Source: Apostichopus japonicus (lineage: Eukaryota; Echinodermata; Holothuroidea; Aspidochirotida; Stichopodidae). From it: 64,000 nt of DNA. The notes under the pieces were generated by a model. The model was not told where the DNA came from. It saw nothing but the letters and a program-made list of their open reading frames with translations, and searched no databases. The stretch covers positions 2,825,001-2,889,000 of the forward strand of contig NC_092562.1 in the NCBI RefSeq assembly GCF_037975245.1, written 5' to 3'. This document shows positions 53,965-64,000 of the stretch, piece after piece. The first letter of the stretch is position 1, and the number at the start of each line of letters is the position of its first letter. Made by a program: the position numbers and the translations under genes.

Positions 53965-54729
53965 TTCCAGTCTAGAAAGTGCCATCTTACGAGGAAACGA
54001 CTTGATGTGGTAGAGTTTTACCAGCCTTGTAAAATGACCACCACCACCATCACTTAATATGTGCCTTAACACCAAGATGACAATGTCTCCAGTATTTACA
54101 AGTGCAGGTAGCCGCTCTAAAGTGAACTTAGCGATGGAAGAAAGAAATATTTGTACTCCATTATGTAGAGAGGAGACTTCTTTTCAAGGCGGACTTAAGT
54201 TGTCAATAACCAAGGTGAACAGTTTAGGGATGTAAATGCTGCAGCTTGCCTTGGGATTATCAGGATTTAGCATCATTCAACAAGAAAATTTTCAATTTAT
54301 TTAAAACAATTTTTGGTATCAGAAGTTTCATCTCGTTTCTCTTCACCAGAGATAGTAGTGTCCTCTCTGATGGACAAGGAAGAATTCTCAGTAGTATGTC
54401 CTGTAGAGATGTTGATGTATGTTGAAAAGATTCCAAATTTGAGTTAAAATGTTGAATTGGAAGCCATCCGACGTGTAAGTTGTAATCCATAAGCCCTTGC
54501 GGGTTTCTCCCACATTTGTGGTCGCTTAAGCATCGTAAAAAAAACTGCTGATTATTATATATTAATATTATACCACATTGTGATAAGAAGCTTTAACAAA
54601 CAAGGAAGTTGAAAATATTCCAGGCCAACAAGCTTACCCTAATGGATGAGAAAAATCCTTAAGGGTCTGGAAGCCGTACCTGTAACCAGTATAAAAAAAA
54701 TGTCAGCCTAAACGGGGAAATTGTAGGAC
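53965..54729 (+). other. FKBP 3' UTR and flank
   Basis: The 3' UTR must begin here, but no AATAAA is clear before the satellite edge; one lies at about 54815 within the diverged repeat. Nothing else was recognised. Confidence 0.4.
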
Positions 54730-55370
54730 ACATGGTCGACCTACGTTACTCCATGGAGGTGCATAACCCGATCCTAACATATTTTAGCATCCTGAATCCA
54801 CATGAGCATCCTTTAATAAATCTGAGAAATAACATAATTTTCTGGAAAATTTGGAAGGCTAAATCCCTTATCATTTTTTCATATTTTGGCCCAAAATCAC
54901 GACTTTTTCAATTCTTCTCAAAACGATACAAATGGAGTAGGGCGCCCTTCTGTGTATATATCAAGCATAATTATGTTCTTATTTATTCCCATTTGAATGA
55001 AAATGGCCTTTTTTCTACACAAGTTTAAATATCGGTTTACTATTAAGAAATAGGCCAATATGAACCTTAAACTTCCGAGAAATTCCACTTGAAGTCAATC
55101 AAAATACATATTTTATCATCCTGAATCTGTAATGAGCATCCTGAAATATATCTGAGAAATTTCATAATTTTCTGGAAAATATTGTAAGGCTATATACTCT
55201 TATCATTTTGTCATATTTTGGCCCAAAATCGCGACTTTTTCAATTCTTCTCAAAATGATACAAACGAAGTAGGGCGCCCTTCTGTGTATAGTTTTGATTC
55301 CTTTCCATGTGATTAGAGTAATAAAAACACTAATATTTTGGTGGAGAAATGAAATTTAATAACCATATTT
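54730..55370. repeat. Satellite edge, left (diverged type)
   Basis: It is related to the core unit (ttttggcccaaaatc, cgactttttcaattcttctc, agggcgccc) but diverged, and carries extra sequence (catcctgaat, tctgagaaat, ataattttctggaaaat, caagcataattatgttctta). The same extra sequence, in the same orientation, recurs at the right edge (61240-61690). Confidence 0.85.
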
Positions 55371-58300
55371 TGATGTCATTTCATATCGGATTTAAATGAC
55401 TAAAACTTCGTGGAATCCCACTTTTGTTCTCGGGAAAAGCATGTACTGGATGCTGGAGGTCTGTTATATGTATACTGACAGGAATTTGAGAGCTTTCATT
55501 TTTGGCCCAAATTCGACAATTTTGTAAGGCTACACCCTTATGATTTTGTTCGATTTTGGCCAAAATCACGACTTTTTTAATTCTTCCCAAAATTGTAGCT
55601 GCAGTGTGTGGCGCCCTTTTGATTCCTTTCCAGGTGATTAGAGTAGGAAAAACACTAATATTTTGGTGGAAAAATGAAATTTAATAACCATATTTTGACG
55701 CCATTCATATCGGATTTAAATGACTAAAACTTCGTGGAATCCCACTTTTGTTCTCGGGAGAATCGTGTACTGGGTGCTGGGGTCTGTTATACATCCTGAA
55801 AGGAATTTGAAAAAGGAAAAATGAAATTCAATAAACATATTTTGACGTCATTGATATCGGATTTAAATGACTAAAACTTCGTGGAATCCCACTTTTGTTC
55901 TCGGGAAAAGCGTGTACTGGGTGATGGGGGTCTGTTACACGTATCCTGACAGGAACTTGAGAACTTTCATTTTTGGCCCAAATTCGACAATTTTGTAAGG
56001 CTATACCCTTATGATTTTGTTCGATTTTGGCCAAATTCACGACTTTTTTAATTCTTCCCAAAATTGTACCTGCAGTGTGTGGCGCCCTTTTGATTCCTTT
56101 CCAGGTGATTAGAGTAGTAAAAACACTAATATTTTGGTGGAAAAATGAAATTTAATAACCACATTTTGACGTCATTGATATCGGATTTAAATGACTAAAA
56201 CTTCGTGGAATCCCACTTTTGTTCTCGGGAGAAGCGTGTACTGGGTGCTGGGGTCTGTTACACGTATCCTGAAAGGAATTTGAGAACTTTCATTTTTGGC
56301 CCAAATTCGACAATTTTGTAAGGCTATACCCTTATGATTTTGTTCGATTTTGGCCAAAATAACGACTTTTTTAATTCTTCCCAAAATTGTACCTGCGGTG
56401 TGTGGCGCCCTTTTGATTCCTTTCCAGGTGATTAGAGTAGGAAAAACACTAATATTTTGGTGGAAAAATGAAATTTAATAACCATATTTTGACGTCATTG
56501 ATATCGGATTTAAATGACTAAAACTTCGTGGAATCCCACTTTTGTTCTCGGGAGAATCGTGTACTGGGTGCTGGGGTCTGTTATACATCCTGAAAGGAAT
56601 TTGAAAAAGGAAAAATGAAATTTAATAAACATATTTTGACGTCATTGATATCGGATTTAAATGACTAAAACTTCGTGGAATCCCACTTTTGTTCTCGTCA
56701 GAAGCGTGTACTGGGTGCTGGGGTCTGTTACACGTATCCTGACAGGAACTTGAGAACTTTCATTTTTGGCCCAAATTCGACAATTTTGTAAGGCTATACC
56801 CTTATGATTTTGTTCGATTTTGGCCAAATTCACGACTTTTTTAATTCTTCCCAAAATTGTACCTGCGGTGTGTGGCGCCCTTTTGATTCCTTTCCAGGTG
56901 ATTAGAGTAATAAAAACACTAATATTTTGGTGGAAAAATGAAATTTAATAACCATATTTTGACGTCATTGATATCGGATTTAAATGACTAAAACTTCGTG
57001 GAATCCCACTTTTGTTCTCGGGAGAAGCGTGTACTGGGTGCTGGGGTCTGTTACACGTATCCTGAAAGGAATTTGAAAAAGGAAAAATGAAATTCAATAA
57101 ACATATTTTGACGTCATTGATATCGGATTTAAATGACTAAAACTTCGTGGAATCCCACTTTTGTTCTCGGGAAAAGCGTGTACTGGGTGATGGGGGTCTG
57201 TTACACGTATCCTGACAGGAACTTGAGAACTTTCATTTTTGGCCCAAATTCGACAATTTTGTAAGGCTATACCCTTATGATTTTGTTCGATTTTGGCCAA
57301 ATTCACGACTTTTTTAATTCTTCCCAAAATTGTACCTGCAGTGTGTGGCGCCCTTTTGATTCCTTTCCAGGTGATAAGAGTAGTAAAAACACTAATATTT
57401 TGGTGGAAAAATGAAATTTAATAACCACATTTTGACGTCATTGATATCGGATTTAAATGACTAAAACTTCGTGGAATCCCACTTTTGTTCTCGGGAGAAG
57501 CGTGTACTGGGTGCTGGGGTCTGTTACACGTATCCTGAAAGGAATTTGAGAACTTTCATTTTTGGCCCAAATTCGACAATTTTGTAAGGCTATACCCTTA
57601 TGATTTTGTTCGATTTTGGCCAAAATAACGACTTTTTTAATTCTTCCCAAAATTGTACCTGCGGTGTGTGGCGCCCTTTTGATTCCTTTCCAGGTGATTA
57701 GAGTAGGAAAAACACTAATATTTTGGTGGAAAAATGAAATTTAATAACCATATTTTGACGTCATTGATATCGGATTTAAATGACTAAAACTTCGTGGAAT
57801 CCCACTTTTGTTCTCGGGAGAATCGTGTACTGGGTGCTGGGGTCTGTTATACATCCTGAAAGGAATTTGAAAAAGGAAAAATGAAATTTAATAAACATAT
57901 TTTGACGTCATTGATATCGGATTTAAATGACTAAAACTTCGTGGAATCCCACTTTTGTTCTCGGGAAATGCGTGTACTGGGTGATGGGGGTCTGTTACAC
58001 GTATCCTGACAGGAACTTGAGAACTTTCATTTTTGGCCCAAATTCGACAATTTTGTAAGGCTATACCCTTATGATTTTGTTCGATTTTGGCCAAATTCAC
58101 GACTTTTTTAATTCTTCCCAAAATTGTACCTGCGGTGTGTAGCGCCCTTTTGATTCCTTTCCAGGTGATTAGAGTAGGAAAAACACTAATATTTTGGTGG
58201 AAAAATGAAATTTAATAACCATATTTTGACGTCATTGATATCGGATTTAAATGACTAAAACTTCGTGGAATCCCACTTTTGTTCTCGGGAGAAGCGTGTA

Positions 58301-61230
58301 CTGGGTGCTGGGGTCTGTTACACGTATCCTGAAAGGAATTTGAGAACTTTCATTTTTGGCCCAAATTCGACAATTTTGTAAGGCTATACCCTTATGATTT
58401 TGTTCGATTTTGGCCAAAATAACGACTTTTTTAATTCTTCCCAAAATTGTACCTGCGGTGTGTGGCGCCCTTTTGATTCCTTTCCAGGTGATTAGAGTAA
58501 TAAAAACACTAATATTTTGGTGGAAAAATGAAATTTAATAACCATATTTTGACGTCATTGATATCGGATTTAAATGACTAAAACTTCGTGGAATCCCACT
58601 TTTGTTCTCGGGAAAAGCGTGTACTGGGTGATGGGGGTCTGTTACACGTATCCTGACAGGAACTTGAGAACTTTCATTTTTGGCCCAAATTCGACAATTT
58701 TGTAAGGCTATACCCTTATGATTTTGTTCGATTTTGGCCAAATTCACGACTTTTTTAATTCTTCCCAAAATTGTACCTGCGGTGTGTGGCGCCCTTTTGA
58801 TTCCTTTCCAGGTGATTAGAGTAATAAAAACACTAATATTTTGGTGGAAAAATGAAATTTAATAACCATATTTTGACGTCATTGATATCGGATTTAAATG
58901 ACTAAAACTTCGTGGAATCCCACTTTTGTTCTCGGGAGAAGCGTGTACTGGGTGCTGGGGTCTGTTACACGTATCCTGAAAGGAATTTGAGAACTTTCAT
59001 TTTTGGCCCAAATTCGACAATTTTGTAAGGCTAAACCCTTATGATTTTGTTCGATTTTGGCCAAAATAACGACTTTTTTAATTCTTCCCAAAATTGTACC
59101 TGCGGTGTGTGGCGCCCTTTTGATTCCTTTCCAGGTGATTAGAGTAGGAAAAACACTAATATTTTGGTGGAAAAATGAAATTTAATAACCATATTTTGAC
59201 GTCATTGATATCGGATTTAAATGACTAAAACTTCGTGGAATCCCACTTTTGTTCTCGGGAGAAGCGTGTACTGGGTGCTGGGGTCTGTTACACGTATCCT
59301 GAAAGGAATTTGAGAACTTTCATTTTTGGCCCAAATTCGACAATTTTGTAAGGCTATACCCTTATGATTTTGGCCAAAATAACGACTTTTTTAATTCTTC
59401 CCAAAATTGTACCAGCGGTGTGTGGCGCCCTTTTGATTCCTTTCCAGGTGATTAGAGTAGGAAAAACACTAATATTTTGGTGGAAAAATGAAATTTAATA
59501 ACCATATTTTGACGTCATTGATATCGGATTTAAATGACTAAAACTTCGTGGAATCCCACTTTTGTTCTCGGGAGAAGCGTGTACTGGGTGCTGGGGTCTG
59601 TTACACGTAACCTGAAAGGAATTTGAGAACTTTCATTTTTGGCCCAAATTCGACAATTTTGTAAGGCTATACCCTTATGATTTTGTTCGATTTTGGCCAA
59701 AATAACGACTTTTTTAATTCTTCCCAAAATTGTACCTGCGGTGTGTGGCGCCCTTTTGATTCCTTTCCAGGTGATTAGAGTAGGAAAAACACTAATATTT
59801 TGGTGGAAAAATGAAATTTAATAACCATAGTTTGACGTCATTGATATCGGATTTAAATGACTAAAACTTCGTGGAATCCCACTTTTGTTCTCGGGAGAAT
59901 CGTGTACTGGGTGGTGGGGTCTGTTACACGTATCCTGACAGGAATTTGAGAACTTTCATTTTTGGCCCAAATTCGACAATTTTGTAAGGCTATACCCTTA
60001 TGATTTTGTTCGATTTTGGCCAAAATAACGACTTTTTTAATTCTTCCCAAAATTGTACCTGCGGTGTGTGGCGCCCTTTTGATTCCTTTCCAGGTGATTA
60101 GAGTAGTAAAATCACTAATATTTTGGTGGAAAAATGAAATTTAATAACCACATTTTGACGTCATTGATATCGGATTTAAATGACTAAAACTTCGTGGAAT
60201 CCCACTTTTGTTCTCGGGAGAAGCGTGTACTGGGTGCTGGGGTCTGTTACACGTATCCTGAAAGGAATTTGAGAACTTTCATTTTTGGCCCAAATTCGAC
60301 AATTTTGTAAGGCTATACCCTTATGATTTTGTTCGATTTTGGCCAAAATAACGACTTTTTTAATTCTTCCCAAAATTGTACCTGCGGTGTGTGGCGCCCT
60401 TTTGATTCCTTTCCAGGTGATTAGAGTAGGAAAAACACTAATATTTTGGTGGAAAAATGAAATTTAATAACCATATTTTGACGTCATTCATATCGGATTT
60501 AAATGACTAAAACTTCGTGGAATCCCACTTTTGTTCTCGGGAGAATCGTGTACTGGGTGCTGGGGTCTGTTATACATCCTGAAAGGAATTTGAAAAAGGA
60601 AAAATGAAATTTAATAACCATATTTTGACGTCATTGATATCGGATTTAAATGACTAAAACTTCGTGGAATCCCACTTTTGTTCTCGGGAAAAGCGTGTAC
60701 TGGGTGATGGGGGTCTGTTACACGTATCCTGACAGGAACTTGAGAACTTTCATTTTTGGCCCAAATTCGACAATTTTGTAAGGCTATATACCCTTATGAT
60801 TTTGGCCAAAATAACGACTTTTTTAATTCTTCCCAAAATTGTACCTGCGGTGTGTGGCGCCCTTTTGATTCCTTTCCAGGTGATTAGAGTAATAAAAACA
60901 CTAATATTTTGGTGGAAAAATGAAATTTAATAACCATATTTTGACGTCATTCATATTGGATTTAAATGACTAAAACTTCGTGGAATCCCACTTTTGTTCT
61001 CGGGAGAATCGTGTACTGGGTGCTGGGGGTCTGTTATACGTATCCTGACAGGAACTTGAGAACTTTCATTTTTGGCCCAAATTCGACAATTCTGTATTCC
61101 TTTTGATTCCTTTCCAGGTGATAAGAGTAGTTAAAACACTCATATTTTGGTGGAAAAATGAAATTTAATAACCATATCTTGACGTCATTTCATATCGGAT
61201 TTAAATGACTAAAACTTCGTTGAATGCCAC
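55371..61230. repeat. Satellite core: 323-bp unit with 148-bp truncated variant
   Basis: Full units contain, in order, tgacgtcattgatatcgga, ctaaaacttcgtggaatccc, gtgtactgggtgctggggtc, tttttggcccaaattcgac, ttgtaaggctatacccttat, cgacttttttaattcttccc, tgtggcgcccttttgattcc and aacactaatattttggtgga. Equivalent points lie 323 bp apart over long runs. A short variant lacking the middle (gaatttga joined to aaaaggaaaaatgaaat) occurs five times (about 55797, 56588, 57060, 57855, 60583), producing 471-bp and 794-bp spacings. Units are nearly identical. About 20 TGACGTCA palindromes occur. Confidence 0.96.
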
Positions 61231-61700
61231 TTTTGTTTTATCATTCTCCTCAATGATTAGGGCGCCTTACTGTGTATATATATATATGGCATAATAATGT
61301 TCTAATTCATTCCCATTAGAAAGAAATAGCCTTTTTTCTACACAAGTTTATATATTGGTTTACTATGATTAACATGGCCAATATTAAACTTAAATTTCCG
61401 AGAAACTCTGCTTGAAGTTGATCAAAATACATATTTTAGCATCCTGAATGCGTATAAGCATCCTGAAATAAATCTGAGAAATTTCATAATCTTCTGGAAA
61501 ATTTTGTAAGGCTAAATCCCTTATCATTTTTTCATATTTTGGCCCAAAATCGCGACTTTTTCAATTCTTCTCAAAATGATACAAACGGAGTAGGGCGCCC
61601 TTCTGTGTATATATCAAGCATAATTATGTTCTTATTCATTCCCATTTGAATGAAAATGGCCTGTTTTCTACACAAGTTGATATATTGATTTATTAATATT
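61231..61700. repeat. Satellite edge, right (diverged type)
   Basis: Diverged units matching the left edge: tcctgaatgcgtataagcat, tgagaaatttcataatcttc, aaatcgcgactttttcaatt and tcaagcataattatgttctt. The array ends near 61690. Confidence 0.85.
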
Positions 61701-63111
61701 TTTTTCTTTTTTGCAATGTCGGTTTCATTAATCTTAAATGAAAGAGATACTGTGATCTGCTGTAGCAGTCAACTGTTCAGAAACAACTGTTCAGATCTAT
61801 AAAGCTGGTCATGTTGATGATGTAACAAAAAAAAACAAAAAAAAAATCACCCATAGTTTGTTTACACAAAAGCGGGAATGGAAATTTTTTAAAGCACCAT
61901 TTTATTTTTATTTTTTCCAACTCGTTACTGGCAATGTACTGGCTTATCACTACACCTGGCACGGTAAAGTCCAAAGCAACGTCAATGAAGTAACTTGTAC
62001 TGAAAAGTGAGGCTTGAACTAAGTACTGATAGAAAAGTGCGGATTTCAGAACAAAGTTATTTCTTAAGTTTGGAAACTTACAACATTTAACTTGAAACCC
62101 CCCTAACACTACCACCCCCCATATAAAATAACAATATTGTATTGCTAGTTACTTAAAAAATAAACCGGTTTTGTTTGCATAGCATAATCTATTTAAAAAA
62201 TAATAATAATTGGATTGTACACGAATCAAATTACCCTGTACTGGGATTTCATTGTGAAATAAAAAATTTCACCCAACTACAGTTGAAAATTATCCTTACA
62301 GTGAACTCTTGCAGGTTTTCTATGCTATTGAAAAGTAGAAATTCGATATACTTAAAACACAGACAAATCCAAATTTTAAATCTCAAACCCCTTAATGCTG
62401 TCCTAGAATAAATTACCCTGGATTTTATCTACAAACTATTAGCAAGGTTCTTGAAATATCGGATAAGATGATAGATATACATAATTAACGTGGTAAAGAC
62501 TACTGTGGCTTCACATAGCAGCCCAATTTTTTTTTTTTTTTCAGTGATCGATTTCCCTGTTTAATACTGCTATATAAATAAAGAACTGTATATCTACAGA
62601 AAATTTCCAAATTCATCAGTTGATTATGCAATGAATAAGATGATGTCCAAAAGAAAAAGTATGAAAATATTACAACGGCTAAAGGCATCGTTGGCAGCTC
62701 CGGGGTATTAAGAAAAATGTTTTATCCAAATGGTATCACTCCGGGGCGAACCAGGGCCGACACCCCTGTGTGCGTGTGTGTGCAGCACACGATACAACTA
62801 TCACAATACTGGAAGCATTAAAGGTGTCGAAACCAAATCAGATTTCATCTAAGCAGCATGTTTTGCATGTACGCTAGTCCACCGGCCCTCACAATGCGAC
62901 TTATTTCACATCTCTAAAGCTGTTGTTAGCCAGTTGTTAGAAAGGGAATCCATCTCCATATTGTCAATGTTCTTGAATATGTTTCCCCTCGCTGAAAAAC
63001 AATTTCAGAGCTGATATATATATATATCCGTTCTCGGTTTGGGAACATGCACGCACCTGTCGCTCTACCCTGGTCGAGACGAGGCACACCGAGCGTTCTT
63101 CGGTCATTATT
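61701..63111 (-). other. Region after the satellite, including the 3' UTR of the phosphatase gene
   Basis: No coding exon was recognised. It must include the 3' UTR of the - strand gene that stops at 63112. No clear polyadenylation signal was settled; tttatt (AATAAA on the - strand) occurs near 61900. Homopolymer runs lie at 62528-62541 (T) and 61827-61848 (A). Confidence 0.4.
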
Positions 63112-63198
63112 CTATCGACTGTAATTTTCGTAGATGTTGCTGTCGTCAGGGTCTTCGAGATGAGACAGTACCGAGTCGAATATGCATTGGTACTGCAA
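63112..63198 (-). CDS. PTP last exon
   Basis: 28 codons plus TAG. It is preceded on the - strand by a pyrimidine-rich acceptor (ccctcttccattttccag) and starts in phase 0 with LQYQCIF, completing the Q-Y-x-F motif of the PTP C-terminal helix. Confidence 0.83.
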   Translation of the reverse strand: MQYQCIFDSVLSHLEDPDDSNIYENYSR

Positions 63199-64000
63199 CT
63201 GGAAAATGGAAGAGGGGGGTATTTACTTTTACATATCATCAGAGACTGGAAATGGTAGAAAATGTTTGCGACTAATCATCTATTTTACGACACCCGACAA
63301 TCTGCAACAGAGTACCGCTCCCTGTATCCCAGAAAAGTGCTTGGAATTAAGGCACTATATGTGACTGGTTCATATCTTGAATGTATTTGTGTACACAGCT
63401 GATTTGTAATGTAAGAGATATCCCCCCACCCCTGCACCACCCCCCTGCCCATTTTCTACCTTCAAGGGCAAAACACAATTATGATTATGAAAAATTTCCA
63501 CCAGTGCCTAGAGCAAGGACTGTTAAAAAAAAAAACGGTCAACAATGATGGTGTAATGTATATTTTGATATGACAGTAAATCAAATGATTGCAATGTGGT
63601 ATATTTAAAAGAGACATTAAAATTCACGGTCGTATGTTGCACTAGAAGAGTTGTATGTATGTATGTATATGTGATCTTCCCGCAAGCAGGAACTCTCGAA
63701 AGAAGCCATTGAGGCTTGAAGACTCGCAAGCTGACCGAAGCCAATCTCTCGGCACACATCCATTTAACGTCCATGTCAGGAAGTTGTTATTGAACAACAC
63801 CCTTGCCAGACGACACACATTGCTGTCGGCGGGGAATCGAATCCAGGAATTTAAGTTAATCCAGTTAATCCAGGAATTTAAGTGTCGTCATTATTACTTA
63901 CATAATTCTCCACCATGGAGGGTCTGGAGGTCCTAAGTTTATTGACCAGCTGAAAGATGTCGACCTTGTCTTCACTCTTGGTTTGGTCCAGCGCGGACAG
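63112..64000 (-). CDS. Protein tyrosine phosphatase, probably receptor type, last two exons (partial)
   Basis: Read on the - strand: exon 64000-63902 (continuing beyond the window; donor tat/gtaagt), intron 63901-63199, last exon 63198-63112 (acceptor cattttccag), stop TAG 63114-63112. The joined reading gives SEDKVDIFQLVNKLRTSRPS, then MVENY, then LQYQCIFDSVLSHLE and an acidic tail ending SNIYENYSR. This is the end of a PTP domain: V-D-x-F-x-x-V-x-x-L-R-x-x-R-P-x-M-V-x-x-x-x-Q-Y. The IFQ and LRTxRPxMV spelling is closest to receptor PTPs (LAR, RPTP-alpha or RPTP-kappa-like). The catalytic CX5R loop lies right of the window, so which PTP domain this is, and whether it is active, cannot be judged. 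The tail has a Y-E-N motif of the Grb2-SH2 type. Confidence 0.85.
63690..63860 (-). mobile_element. Probable truncated tRNA-derived SINE
   Basis: On the - strand a B-box-like ggattcgattccccgccgac is followed by agcaatgtgtgtcgtctggc and a body with a ggcaag and a ttaaatgg phrase, similar in order to the SINE at 47872-48155. The A box is missing. It lies in the PTP intron. Confidence 0.45.
63902..64000 (-). CDS. PTP penultimate exon (partial)
   Basis: 33 in-frame codons with the KVDIFQLVNKLRTSRPSMVE core. The donor on the - strand is gtaagt (63901-63896), in phase 0. Confidence 0.85.

Noticed and set aside
55381-60373. Series of 65-77 codon - strand frames beginning MGRIKKVV
   Set aside because: They recur once per satellite unit; the sequence similarity is due to tandem duplication. 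No independent sign of coding.
61777-62115. 112-codon - strand frame downstream of the PTP stop
   Set aside because: No recognisable domain and no in-phase splice link to the phosphatase, whose stop lies at 63112.

Overview
This is eukaryotic genomic DNA: intron-rich, AT-rich, full of long G/C homopolymer tracts, microsatellites and minisatellites. Three protein-coding genes can be assembled by following splice signals and reading-frame phase. Gene content and exon layout suggest a marine invertebrate deuterostome, probably an echinoderm such as a sea cucumber. That placement is an inference and is not proven by the sequence.

(1) 1-39660, + strand: most of a Patched gene (Hedgehog receptor, RND/sterol-sensing-domain protein). 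Twenty-one coding exons (2642-37180) join in phase into 1244 codons plus a TGA. The first exon(s), carrying the N-terminus and TM1, lie left of the window. Exon sizes and phases follow the vertebrate PTCH1 plan closely, except that one exon is split and two are fused. A 14.3-kb intron (13149-27439) sits in the middle and holds minisatellites, G-rich tracts and one exact Gli-type 9-mer. The 3' UTR probably has an intron starting 5 nt after the stop, then a 47-bp minisatellite, and ends near 39660.

(2) 39661-44181: intergenic, with G-rich and poly-T tracts and an 808-bp non-autonomous DNA transposon of hAT type (42689-43496, 16-bp terminal inverted repeats, 8-bp target duplication).

(3) 44182-53964, + strand: a complete 11-exon, 407-residue nuclear FKBP of the FKBP39/46 type: nucleoplasmin-like N-terminus, acidic and lysine-rich middle, C-terminal FKBP prolyl-isomerase domain. 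Introns hold a tRNA-derived SINE (47872-48155) and minisatellites.

(4) About 54730-61690: a satellite array. The homogeneous core has a 323-bp unit interleaved with a truncated 148-bp unit. Diverged relatives of one another sit at both edges. Nearly every core unit carries a perfect TGACGTCA palindrome.

(5) 63112-64000, - strand: the last two coding exons of a protein tyrosine phosphatase, probably receptor type, whose C-terminus ends in a Y-E-N motif. It converges on the FKBP gene, with the satellite between them.

The three genes share no evident pathway: Patched acts in Hedgehog signalling, the FKBP in chromatin, the phosphatase in tyrosine-phosphate signalling. The most noteworthy structures are the satellite, the partial exon duplications inside Patched (exons 4 and 12), the absence of PPxY motifs in this Patched, the hAT-type element, and a decayed LINE fragment in a Patched intron.
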